In this document: piece by piece, positions 11,155 through 22,620 of the stretch
Numbering within the stretch: the first letter of the stretch is position 1
Layout of the letters: each line of letters opens with the position of its first letter
Assembly (NCBI RefSeq): GCF_003286085.1
Contig: NW_020825324.1
Location: 2,232,001-2,296,000, forward strand
Reading direction: 5' to 3'
DNA from: Drosophila persimilis
Lineage: Eukaryota; Arthropoda; Insecta; Diptera; Drosophilidae
Length of the DNA stretch: 64,000 nt
Position numbers and translations under genes: made by a program
Notes under the pieces: generated by a model
Database searches by the model: none
What the model was told of the DNA's origin: nothing
What the model saw: the letters and a program-made list of their open reading frames with translations, nothing else

Positions 11155-12315
11155 CTTTACTAGGCCCCTCAACGAGTATTTCTGCCTCCTTATAACCCTA
11201 CCATGGACAACCCCGAACCGACTCCAAGCTGACGGACTGTTCGCACGCGGACTACATCCCCATAGTTGACGGACGGACGGTGATATGGGACGAAACATTC
11301 CAAATACACCACTCAACGAACCTGACGGAGTACGAGCAGTACGTTCAAGAAACAATAGAGATGACGTGTAGGGATGTACAAACCCTCAAACACACATGAG
11401 AAAGATACTAGAGACCGATACAAAGGATCTACTGACGCTGACGGCTGCGTTAGGAGTTCACCACAGACAGGACAGAAGTTTAAATATTCTTGGCACGGCT
11501 CTAAAGGTTATCGCAGGGACACCCGATTTTGACGACCTACAACAGACGCGACAGGTTGAGTACGAACTGGTTAGGCGAAAACTTTGGCGAAAATAAACAT
11601 AATTAACCCAACCCGGCTATCATTGATAGCGATGATTTGGAGGCGATTTTGAATAAAAGTTCTACCGGTATAAGCGTAACCCAATTAATGGGCGCTGCCA
11701 ATGTGAGGGCCTTGGTTAACAAAAAACATAATCATATTCGTAATCGAAGTGCCTAGACCTAAGTAGATTTGTAAGAAAATAACTAGTATGTTTCCTGTCG
11801 CCTATAGCGGGGTAATAATCCGAATGCCAGAGAACATCGTAGCTGAGTGCGACAGCAAGGTCATTGCAGTCACGTCGTGCAAAGGGTTCCCAAACCTTGC
11901 CTAGCCCACTGCGACACACAACCCAACGATCTGCCCCCGATCGTCGAACTAGATGAGGGCATCGTAATAATCAACGCCGCACATGCCATCGTGACCATTG
12001 ACAATGGCCCGGAACGCCGAATTACGGGAACGTACCTGGTGACGTTTGACCAGGTCGCAAACTCTACTGAGCCTGCCATACCTCCACAAGCTCAGCGAGG
12101 AAAATTTAGAACGCATCGCAGAAGTCCAGACAGGCCTTCTCACTGGACCCGTGATAGCCGTAGCCGTGGGCGTACTCATATGCGCCATCATAGCCACATA
12201 GCCGGAATCTTCTGGCCACTGTGGCGCAAACAGCGGAAGGAAACAGCCAACGCAACGCCATCCAGCAGGTGCTGAAGAACTTGGGCTTGGGCTTGACCGC
12301 GGACGGCCAAGTCTT
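11155..12315 (+). pseudogene. env-like pseudogene of the gypsy-type element
   Basis: An errantivirus env-like coding region follows integrase in the expected position. A frame near 11,225-11,370 looks like the surface-subunit N terminus. The frame at about 11,396-11,596 carries the conserved segment with ILGTALKVIAGTPD. A hydrophobic stretch encoded at about 12,145-12,195 (VIAVAVGVLICAIIA) fits the C-terminal transmembrane anchor and is followed by a short tail. Many stops and frameshifts interrupt it, so no functional fusion protein can be made. Known family role: an insect envelope derived from baculovirus F-type proteins. Confidence 0.7.
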
Positions 12316-12640
12316 GAAGGAGGGAGTAGTTAACACATGCTAACCAAATTGGCCACTGGGCGGAGATTCGCTGACCGTGGGAGCGTGGCCGGCGAGACCG
12401 CCGGATGCCAGCCTGCATCGGACACCAGACACGAGGCGCAGTGTCAGCGTTTCTGATGAACTGCGACGGGCCCGGCGGACGATGAGCGAGGGCTCGAGAC
12501 CGGGAGTTTGGGTACATTAAGTTCAGTCTTTTCAGCACACGCCGAGTGGCAGTTACTTGCGGTTCGAGCCTTGCGGGCTTAATAAAGTTGATATTGATAT
12601 AAATTCACTACTCAACTAATACCCAATCTTTACTTATATA
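12316..12640 (+). mobile_element. Polypurine tract and 3' LTR of gypsy-like element
   Basis: A purine run, GAAGGAGGGAG (12,316-12,326), precedes AGTTAAC at 12,328, a typical start for gypsy-type LTRs. A polyadenylation signal AATAAA lies at 12,581-12,586. The LTR end is placed near 12,640 only because the adjoining repeat begins there. Its true terminus and any target-site duplication are not resolved. Confidence 0.6.
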
Positions 12641-12820
12641 TTCTTGATCAGCATCAATAGCCGAGTCGATTGAGCCCTGTCTGTCTGTCCGCCCCTATGA
12701 GCGCATAGTGCTCAGAGACTATAAGAGCTAGAGCAACCAAATTTTGTGTCCACACTCCTGTTAGATCTCACCCTTACAAGTGTATTCCAAAACTTTGCTC
12801 CGCCCTTTTCCGTGGCATCC
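12635..12820 (+). mobile_element. INE-1/DINE-1-like dispersed repeat fragment
   Basis: The stretch begins TATATATTCTTGATCAGCAT and continues through CCGAGTCGAT, a CTGTCTGTC tract, and ACTATAAGAGCTAGAG. I recognise this series of words as part of a very abundant Drosophila non-autonomous repeat, which I believe is the INE-1/DINE-1 Helitron family. The family name is from memory and unverified. It abuts the gypsy 3' LTR, so one element may have inserted into the other. Confidence 0.6.
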
Positions 12821-14550
12821 ACGATTTCATAGATGCGCGAGTGGACATGGACACATGTGGCTCGACTCGAAATCCACTTCGATTTCAACGTCATTTTGTA
12901 TCAATTACCTTTTAACTAGTTTCCACCCACACATCCACCCCCCTGCCCCCTGCCCCCTGCCACCTGCTGAGAAAGAGAGGCGGGGAGGCTGTGGGGTCTT
13001 CCCACACGCACATTTGTGATATTTTAGTGCATTTTTACTGGCGCTTTTCTGGTCGTTTTCTGGCCGAAACGGAAACGGAAACGGCAGCAGCAGAAAACTT
13101 TTATCACATATTGACGGTTGAGCGCCTCAAATGCTTTGACCCCTTCAGGCCGCAACACCCTCACCCTCACCCCCAGCCCATCCCAACCTGTTCCCACATT
13201 CCCCGTGCAACATTTTCTACAGTGAATTCTGGCTAAGGGCCCTCTGGCCCTCCTGGAGACCACAGGATCATTTCACAGCGCGAGGGCAGGGTTCAGCAGT
13301 CCGAGGCCCGATGGGAGAAGAAAGCTTGGTTTGGTTTTTTATGTGTTTTTGTTTGTTTGTTGAAAAGGTTTTCGGCTCCTTAGCTCCTAAACTGCCGTGC
13401 AGCCAACTCCAACTCCAACTCGAGCTCTCACTCTGTGCCGCCTCCCAGTGTCTGGTTCCACCAGCGATTTCCCTTCTTCCAAGTCCATTTCATTGGTTGT
13501 GCGCCAAGGAAAACGTTTCCAAGCTGTTTGTCGGCTGTTCGCTCAGCTTAGCGGCGCTGCAAAGTATGCTGCGAAAACTTTCTCCAGACAGACTCCACGA
13601 GAGAGCCAGAGAGAGCGGAAGTGGAAGTGGAAGCGGATGCGGTGTGTGTGTGTGTCCCTCCTCCACATCGTTTACTGACATTGTTTATATATTTTAACTA
13701 TGCAGCCTGGCAATTATTTCAATTAGTTCATTATGCCGCCTGATTGACTGGCACTTGCCTGGCGTGGACTGTGCACCCAACTATGCGTTGGCCAGAGAGA
13801 GGCGGTAGCTGGCGGTAGCTTAGACGGTTTATTCAGAGCGCTTCCGTTACTTTCTCTGCCAAAACCCACCATCACAGGACACGCAACCGGGAAAAGTTGT
13901 TTGTTAACAAGCAGAATGTGTTAATTTAATTGCAACAAAAGTAAAGCTACAAAGAGAACAGAACAGAACAGAACAGAGCAAAAGACGAGAATAAACTGAA
14001 CTAAAGATAAACATAGAGGATAAAGGAGCCCAATTAGGGCCAACAACAGCTGGAATCGTAACAAAATGTCGCGAAATCTTTTGCGAAATTACATAATCGT
14101 ACATACATACGAGTATATACTCGTTACCAGTTTTATTCGGAATGCAGGATAAATCAGGATCAGATAAATCAGGGAACAAAAAAAAAGAAACCGATATGCG
14201 ATCAGACACAATTCTCAGGCGAATTCTCACTCTTTTGATCTCAAGCTTAGGGTATTCGACTTATTCGACTAAGTTTTTTGGTAATTGGCATCGATAGTCG
14301 CATGTTGTCCTATCGCATGTTGAGCTAACGATTACCTTCAATAAAAACAATCGCTGTGAGCCAAATAATTGTCGAAAGGCTTCGAAGGTCCCAAAGGCTT
14401 AAGGTTTATGTGTTGGTGTGTGTTTCGGTTAGATAAAGCTTGTATTGATTGAATATTGTAATGATAATCGAATATATACAAAAATACCGTGTCACGGTAC
14501 ATGTGGTTGAACTCCTCCCACAACGTCCTGACCGATGAATCCACCAAGAT

Positions 14551-14577
14551 AACGAAAATGTGCGTGTGAGCACGCCC
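14551..14577 (+). repeat. 26-bp palindrome-containing motif, copy 1
   Basis: The motif begins AACGAAAATGT and continues into the inverted repeat GCGTG-TGAG-CACGC. A second copy at 16,720-16,745 differs at one position, which falls in the 4-nt spacer of the palindrome. GCGTG is the core of the Spineless/AhR:Tango (ARNT) XRE. That link is only suggestive. Function unknown. Confidence 0.8.
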
Positions 14578-16719
14578 AGTCGAACTTTCGAAAGCCCCAT
14601 CTAAAAATTCAAAGTTATTTAGTGTACTTCGGGCCATGTAAGCAGAACCAAGAAAATGGTTCGGAATGGTTCGGAATGGTTCGGAAAGGGGACAAGACAT
14701 CCATTCCCTCCATTAGATTTAGATAGTTTTTTAGTAAGGCTTGAGTTTGGCTTGAGCCTCTCGTTTCTTTTGCCTGAATGGCATTCAATTCGAGGGCACC
14801 ACAACCTTTGGGGTCTTCCAGTGGAGTCGCCTCTCTCTGTCTTTCACAGTCTGCCAATGATCTTTTGATGATCCGAGCTCTTAACACCCCCTTATCCCCG
14901 ACACCACTCGTACATTTGTCAGGCTGTACAAAAACAGATAACACAGATTACCCAGATACTTATTCCCAGGTTCCCAGGCTCCCAGGCTACCAGGTGTTTA
15001 GGCTACAACAATGCCGATAGAGTCCAGAATAGAGGATAGATGCCTACTTCCCAGCTTCCCTGCTCTCCTGCTCTCCTGCTCGCCTGCTTCCCTGTAATTA
15101 TCAATTTGTTCATTCGAAAATGTTCCTTAATTGGTGGCAATTAATTTCCATGCTAATTAAAATGTGACCAACACACACACACAAACTATGAAAAAGGGAG
15201 AACCAAAATAAAAAGCGGCAAAAAAAAAAAAAAGATAATGCAAATGTTTTGGCGTCTGATTTGGAAATCAAATCAGAATGGCTGCTGCTGTTGCTGTTTC
15301 TGTTGCTGTTTCTGGTAATGATGATGATAATGATGCCTCTGATTGCAGCAACGTTTACCAGCAACCAGCGAACATACATGCATGCAACATGTAACAAATG
15401 GCAACAGAAACATTAGCTTCAGTCCCGCGGAAATTACGTTTGCTGTTGTTGCAAGAGGCAGCCAAAAAAGTAGCTTGCACTAAGCCCACCCAGTCGCCAC
15501 CCAGTTGCTCTGGGTCGCCTCCTGAATGATTATTTTTATTGTTACGAGTGCCCCAAATGCCAGCCACCGCATGTGCGCCACGCCACGCCACGCCACGCCA
15601 CGCCGCAACGTCCCTCGAATGGCCTTCGCTTGGCTAATTTTCATGTAAGCCTTGCCGCTGTCGCTGTCTTGCCAGGACACTGCGGGTGGCACTGTGGGTC
15701 TGAAAGGCATCTCGACTGCTCAAAAGAATGCGGCTCATTCGATAAAGCACTCGTTCCCGGTGTTTAGCACAAAGTTGCAATCGATTTGGTTATCGATAGA
15801 TTTGGAGAAAGGGTACTAGTTCGATTTCGATGCAATTTCGATGCATATTCGATAGTTTTGACGGCAGTATATCTTTCTGCTTTGCACTACTATGCCATGC
15901 TCTGACTCTGTCTCTGTCCCTCTGTTTTCCATTCTTCTACTCTGTCCCGCTGTCCCGCTGTCCCTCTTCCTCTCCCTGTATCTTGCTCATCTTCTTGTTG
16001 TGCTTCCTTTGGCTTCCGCTGCTCCTTACTGCCGCTGTGGCTGCTGCTGTTGCCGTTGCTGTTGTATTGCCTCATGTGCAATGCCTTTGTAATCACGCTA
16101 ATAACTTGACTTTCGAAAGTAATTAGCCGCACAGCGCTCTGCCAGCAGGAGCCAGGGAAATGGAGAGAGAGAGAGAGAGTGAGAGGGTGGAAAAGAGGGA
16201 AATAGGGAGACAGGGAGACAGGGAATTGGCTGTCAAGCTGCTGCCTGCTGTCTGCTGTCTGCTGCCTGCCTTCATGTTCTTGTCCCGACCGATTCACATT
16301 TGCTATTTTTGGTAATTTGACTAGCAAAACCAAACAACCAGGCCCCAGCTCGGTTTTGGTAACGGGTTTTGGCCATGGCCATGGCCAGGGCCCTGTGTCC
16401 AGACCCACCGCAGACCGCCAGAAGAGCCAGGAGAGCCAGAGCTGGCCGAGCCACGGGGGGCAGGGGCTGGACAGGCTTAAAGATTTTTCTCTTGGCTTTC
16501 GGGCCGGGCATAGATTGTTGTGTTACCTCTTTGGGGAAGCCCGGGGAAGCCCGGGGAAGGCCGAGATATATTTAAGTCGTTCATTTCTTGTTGCAAATGT
16601 TCAGACATTTGTTGGCCGGTGCTGGCCCGAGGAGTTGCATACTTTTGGGCATTTCGTGCCAAAAACAATCCGCACACACTCGCAACATATGTATGTATGT
16701 ATGTATGCATAATATGCAT

Positions 16720-16745
16720 AACGAAAATGTGCGTGTAAGCACGCC
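16720..16745 (+). repeat. 26-bp palindrome-containing motif, copy 2
   Basis: Identical to the copy at 14,551 over 25 of 26 bases. The single difference (TAAG for TGAG) lies in the spacer between the GCGTG and CACGC arms. Flanking sequence on both sides is unrelated to that of copy 1, so the shared block has fairly sharp limits. Confidence 0.8.
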
Positions 16746-16849
16746 TGGGGCAATTCAACAAAACAGAAGCCACACAAAAGGTGTGACAACGAAAACTTTC
16801 AAAACTTTCAACTGAAGCACCGCCAGGACCAATAATGGGCGCAACAGCA

Positions 16850-16882
16850 GGGGGGCGGGGGCGGGGGCGGGGGCGGGGGCGG
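16850..16882 (+). repeat. (GGGGGC)n run, G-quadruplex candidate
   Basis: Five consecutive G runs of 5-6 nt are separated by single C residues. On the + strand this meets the usual G3+N1-7 pattern for quadruplex folding, so it could fold in DNA or in a + strand transcript. Confidence 0.75.
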
Positions 16883-17029
16883 TGACACAAAATCTGTCCA
16901 AAAAGAAACCCAAAAAATGTAATTAGGAAATCCAGCAATCAATCCCGCGACCAAATCTAGTAAAAATGGCCAAAAAGGCACCGAAAATGGAGTCGCAAAT
17001 GATGAACTAGCTTGAAGGAGCGGGAAAGA

Positions 17030-20000
17030 GAGACAGAGAGAGAGAGAGAGAGAGTACATAAAACAGTAATTATCTGTCAGTCAGTGTGAGAGAGAGAGAA
17101 AGGGGAGTGCAGATGGAGTGGAAAATTAAAGAAAGTGAACTAGGGATGATAAAAGGCATCTTCGATGGTGCATAAAATAACATTAATTGCTACTTAAATA
17201 CTGAGCTTCAAGTGAAGGAAAGTCTTCAAAGAACTTCAAAGGCTTCGCATTCAATTGGCAAACGAAAAATAGTTGCCACCTTCGAATCATTGAGATAATG
17301 GAACAAAACACAGCACACAGAACCGATTTCCAGGAACATCCAGGCAGAAATCTGTTGCCATCTGTGGAGCTGGAGCTGTGCAAGTCATTTCTAGGACTCG
17401 CTGACACGATGCGTGGGCCTTATCCCAATTATTCCGAGACGCTTTTAAGACGCCCAAGTCTTCGGTTGGCGATGAAGGGTGGCCTGGGGGTTGGGCGGCC
17501 TCATAATGAAAAGCATTAATAACGAAGCATTATTGCTCCGGCAGCTTCATTATCAACAACGTTATCAACATCATCATTATCGGCTTAATCGCAGCGCTCA
17601 ACGACAGCAACAGGAACGGCAATCAAGGGGCACATTATACACACGACAACAGACCTATGTATATGCTATGTATGTAGAGAGTGGGAAGGTGGGGAGGTGG
17701 GGAGGGGGATAGGAAAAGGCATACACACCTGCCACATCCCGCCACATCCCGCCACATCCTGCCACATCCTGGCTGGGGAAATGGCCGGCGCTGTTTATTA
17801 CTGAGAGCTGACTTCTGTCTGTCTAGGCCGCAAAACTTAATTGCGCTTTAAATTTGTTTACCTCTCTCCCTCTCCCTACTCCGTATCTCTCTCTCTCTCT
17901 CTTCTGTGTCTGTGTCTAAACGCTAAGGATTCAACAACAGCCAGAATGACATCTATGCCGCCTTTACAACGAAATGGCCTCCGTGAAAAGTGTTCCCCCA
18001 AAAAAATAACAAATTTTAAAGGATAAAGGATGACTCTGTGCACAACCTAACAGCTTTGCCTGCATTGCCTTCAGTGTCCGACTTGGACGTGCACCTGTCT
18101 CAAGGATGTCTCAGGATGTGTACACTCCGAAGATGCTGTCGCCCCTGCCCGGAGTGTGTAATGCCCGTACTCCGTCAGTTTTGTGATTTTGGGGCCAGCT
18201 CCAGTTGGCCATTGGGAATTCGATGCTGCCTCTCTGTTGGCTGTCAACTCAAATAAATATACATATGTACATCTGTGTGTGTGTGTGTGTGCTGCTGCTG
18301 CCACCGACGATGATACTCGCATTTAAATTAACATTATTTGCATGCGGCGCTTACAGCATAAATTTCAGAGCCACCCAACCATTGTCTCTCTCTCTCTCAC
18401 TCACTCACTCTATGTATCCTCATATGGTTGTCTCTTTCGTTTAATGTGCTTGCCTACATTTTCTGAGTTTTATATCATTCACACACCGCCACCCAATAGC
18501 ATAGTAAATTGCTTGAATATGCCACCCAAAAACCCAAAAAAAGAACGATTAAAATGCGATACAGGAAACGAGTATTTCGCCCAAAAGATACGAGCACAAC
18601 ACAGCCTTTTTAACACGCTCACCCGAAAGTAATGATCTGACAAAAATTTGCGATATTCCTCAAAAGAGCGGGGAGGGGCTAGCTTCTAGGACAACTCACG
18701 CACACTTGTGAATCAAATGAAAGAAAATCAAACTATGGTAACAAGGAAGTTCCAATCTTCGAACGAACGGGGGATTTCCTGCATGGAAGCGAGTGCTGGA
18801 TTAACGGGCAGCGAAGCCAACTGTCAAGTGAAATGTGGCCACAATGCATTCGCCAATCGAAAAGCATTTTTGGCATTCCATTCCTTTGGTGGAATTTATT
18901 TTTTGCGCAAAAGAATGAAAAATGTGACTTCTGGCCACAATTAATTTTAACAAATATTATCCATGTGCCAGTGCACTCCATTAATGGGAATGGGAATGCC
19001 AGAGAGAGAGAGAGAGAGAGATGGCCAATGGGTGAACGACGAAGGGGGGCCCGCCGGGGGGAGCCCGGGAATACAATTATAATTACTTAATCAGGTGACG
19101 CCGAGGCAATAAACATTAAAAGCACAGACCACAAAAGCGCAGACGAAGGGTACAGGAACAGAGCAGCGCTGCATCATAACTTAGCCTGGCAACCCTTTTT
19201 GCCGCACTGGACGCACTTTTATTGCGTTTTTTGTGTTTTGTTTGGCTTTTGGCTGTAAATGTTATTATTAAATGCACTTGCCTCGCCTATAAATACACTT
19301 CTTATCACATTATGGGTTCTGTTCCGATACCCACCGCGATATCGCCCCACCGCAACAGAACAGCCGTGTCAACCCTACTCGTATCCCACCTTCCGCCCTT
19401 CCGCCCTTCTGCCCCGTTTATTTATGGCAATAATAAAGTTGTCTACAGCATTTTATGTGCTTTTGGTTTCGAAAAGGAGTCAACAGATTTTGTTGTAATT
19501 AAAATTGTGTTTGCGGCACTTGCTGTTGGCCAAGGCAGCCCTGTTTAATGAGCATTTTAATAATGAAAACATTTGTGACAATTTCCTCCAGCCAGAGGGG
19601 GCTGCATACGAGTATTTGTCGCATTTCGGAAACAGTTTCATGAATCAATTTTATTTTTCTAATTTTAACAGAGAGATGGCCATCGCTCTGTTGCATCTGC
19701 CACTCAAAAAGACTTTTTGAAAAGAACATTGAGCCGGGCTCATCCTCTTGAGGACTTGGGGAGAACTAAGGAAGGGAGTAGAGGCCAAGCCAGACGAGTC
19801 AGCTCTGAGGGGTGCCGGAGAGGCTTAAGCGTGTAAGCCAACATAAACCTATTTGGCCACACACGCACACACGCACACGCACGCGGTAGATAGAAATTCT
19901 CAGATGGCCATATAAAATGCATCAAAGAAGATTTTCTTATTGAAAAATATGCAAACGTTGCCAAAGGATTCTGGTCGGTTGGAAAAGCCGGCTTGAGGGA

Positions 20001-22000
20001 GAAAGAGGGCAAAGAGGGCACAGGGGCAACACTTCCACACACACACCGTCACCCAAGGGAGCAGGAGGTGAAGCCACACATAAGGGAGTGGGAGTGGTAA
20101 ACGGGGGTGTCTCCTTACCTGCAACATTCTAAGACCAAGTACTACTGAAGGGCATCAACGAGCATCAACGAGTACGATGGGAAAGGCGAATCTTTTCGAT
20201 TGCTTTGGACACCCAAATGGTCACCTTTTGTCTGTGGTCTGTGCATTGTAAACACATTTTCATATCTAAACAAGTACAAGTACCAATCAATGAAACGTGC
20301 TATAGCTTTGGTACAATTTGACGACTTGCTTGGCAGCATCGCAATGGGCACATTCTGTGTCCATAGCACCAATCATCCCTTTCGGGTGAGCGGAATATTA
20401 TAAATTTGGTTCCCACTCGCTCTGCTAGCGTCTAAGCGTCTGCGAAGTCTGACAATGTTCAACAGAGTATTTAGAGGCCTTGGCAGGACTGCCAACTCTT
20501 TTTCTCCCCCTTTGATCATTCGACTCTTGCCCGCACTGCCACACTCCCCGTATAGCCAGCCCTTTCTGGTCTCATCTCTGTCCCTTTGTGGCATTTTCTT
20601 GGCAATTGCCAGGCCCCAACATGCTTGCAATGTTCGCACGCCTGCGGCTGGTCAGCCAAAAGGACGGTCGAGGAGCGAGGAGCGAGGGACGGTCGATTCC
20701 CGGATTGCATCTCGGCAAATGCCCACAAAGGCACGCAGATTGGCTCTGTTTGCGGAAGAGGAGCCTCCGCCCCCGCCTCCGCCTCCGCCTGCCCCACTCC
20801 TTTCGCCATCCCCCAGCCCGCTTGACTTGGCTAACATGCTTTTGGCTCGCCACTTGGCCGCATGTTGGCCCCCCGCCGAGCCACCCTCTCTCAGTGGCAC
20901 TGCCGCCGACTGCTGCCAATTCTGGAATATTCTTGGCAGCAATTTTGGCCAAAATTACAACATCTTAATAGGGACAGGCATGTCCTGTTCTCAAAGGAGC
21001 GGCATCAGGGGCTACAGTGGTTGAGTTGGCTTCCCTCCGCCCGAGCTCGCGTTTGATTAGTTGCGAATGATTCTGTTGAATTTTTCTATGGCTCAAATTG
21101 TTGGTGGGAAAATACTCTTTGGCAAATAAATAAATAAATAAATAGGCAATGAACATTCATTGAAAGCTCTTCTAAGCGGTCGAAAGTCGATTAATTTTGA
21201 GTAATTTATCCAGCTCAATATATGCGATAGATTGGAAAATGGAAAAGTGTATTCGAGGCTGCGCAGGCATTTATTTTCTTAGTTTTCTTCGTTTCCTCGC
21301 ATCATCAGAAAATTGTTTGAAATATTTACGCAATACTTGTTCGCGCCAATATATGCATGGATATGCTATTGATGCCTTATATGGGGGAAGGAGCAGCTGG
21401 GTGGTGGCTGCTGGGCGGTATAGCCAATGTTAAATGCCTGTGGCTTATTTGGCAGACCGTGCAGCAGCAAAGCAAAACTTTTTCTCTCTCTCTCCTTTCG
21501 AGTTTCACGCAGCCAACGAGAAAAAAACACCTTCAAGGACTGTTGCCAGGGAATTGCTAACGGGGTGGAGTGGGGTGGGGTGGGGTGGGGTCGGGGTGCC
21601 GGCGGAGCGCGAATTGAGTTTTGAAGAACTTTCGGAAAAGCGCTTTACCGTGAAAACGTTCGTTCAGGTGCTCTGGAGGGGCCAAGCCACAGAGGGAAAT
21701 TCCTCTTCCAATTTTGAATGGGGGATGCCCGAGGAATAAACCTTTCCCCACCTCACCGCGCGCTCCCCTGTCCATGGGGGGAGTGGCGGGGGCGCTGTAA
21801 TATTCTTTTAGTCAACTTGAAATGCTTCCAAAATTCACTTTTTTTGGGAAATGCACCGCATCCTCTAACCGTTTTGCTCGTTGCGGTTTCCATGGCGTAT
21901 GCGCAATATTCGTTTTGGCTTGCAAAAGATCTTGCGCCAATAAAAAGAAAAATACATATTAATACGGGAATCTTGTGTGAAAAATTCTCTGCGAACACTT
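17030..22000. other. Noncoding, microsatellite-rich
   Basis: No supported exon. Contents include (GA)n at about 17,034-17,055 and 19,002-19,021, four CCACATCC units near 17,732-17,770, (TG)n at 18,274-18,291 followed by CTG repeats, proline-like CCGCCTCC repeats near 20,766-20,790 (source of polyproline open frames), and a GGGGT run at 21,562-21,597. A minus-strand TTGCAG/GTAAGG at about 20,115-20,125 has the ratchet core but no pyrimidine tract. Confidence 0.65.
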
Positions 22001-22620
22001 AAATCTATTTAAATCGAAATGCAGGCATCGAGGCATTCCCTTAAAAAGAAAAAAAGAGCCTTTGGACCTGCACTATTGACGCGATTCACTTCTTGGCTTT
22101 GTCGACATCATCGATAATTAGATAATTAAATAATTAGTGATACTTACAAATAATTTCATGTGATCTCAAAGTCGTGATTTTTTGCGAATAAACAGATATA
22201 ACAGATATTATATATATATATTTTTTTTTTGCAAGTTTAAACTGGCATTTCATCCACTGCAGCCCTCAGCCTTCCTTCTTTATGTTTAATAATATGTTTA
22301 ATCGATAAAAAAAAAATTAATTTATTCCGAAATCCCAGAACATTTTTGAGGGCTTTATTATATTTAGAAAAAATAAAATTATTAAATTGTATTGGTTTCC
22401 GCTACAACGAAAAGTTAGCTCCACTAATTATGTTTTTTGTTTTATTTTTTTTTTTTTTTGGCAAACAAAAGCTTTAAAAGCTCAATTCGTTTGATGAAAA
22501 TTGCTTTATTAATCGGTGGCTGGAAGTGAAAGCAATTAAAACTGGATTAATTATTCACTTACATCAGCGTTTCGATGCGGATTTCTAGATGAATTCTAGA
22601 GTCGCAGCAACATTTTAATC
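22000..22620. other. A+T-rich noncoding stretch
   Basis: This stretch is clearly richer in A+T than its flanks, with long A or T runs at 22,200-22,230, 22,308-22,320 and 22,442-22,460. There is no open frame of note, no repeat structure beyond homopolymers and no RNA gene I can see. Confidence 0.6.

Larger units (their letters stand above)
9200..12640 (+). mobile_element. Decayed gypsy-clade (errantivirus-like) LTR retroelement
   Basis: Remnants of gag, protease, reverse transcriptase, RNase H, integrase and envelope occur in the canonical order on the + strand and end in a polypurine tract and 3' LTR. Full gypsy-type elements are about 7.5 kb. This copy spans about 3.4 kb because of large internal deletions, including most of gag, the protease active site, the RT catalytic core and part of the integrase core. 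Stops and frameshifts occur in every module. It cannot be autonomous. No 5' LTR was identified. It lies in the same orientation as the candidate ratchet sites. Its age looks considerable, but no LTR pair is available to date it. Confidence 0.85.
12820..17030. other. Noncoding, microsatellites and a palindromic motif pair
   Basis: No supported exon. Contents include C-rich CCCCCTG repeats at about 12,940-12,965, GGTTCGGAAT triplets at about 14,658-14,690, a (CCACG)n run at about 15,577-15,605, a TATCGATA at 15,791-15,798, (GA)n at about 16,161-16,180, and a (GGGGGC)n quadruplex-type run at 16,850-16,882. The two copies of a 26-bp motif lie at 14,551 and 16,720. The 172-aa and 153-aa open frames on the minus strand are repeat-rich and unrecognisable. 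Confidence 0.65.

Noticed and set aside
12555..12580. GGTTCGAGCC resembling a tRNA B box
   Set aside because: No A box or cloverleaf upstream, and it lies within the LTR of the gypsy-type element.
20100..20150. Minus-strand TTGCAG/GTAAGG resembling a ratchet site
   Set aside because: The 20 nt upstream on the minus strand are purine-rich in large part, so the acceptor half is poor, and it is isolated on that strand.
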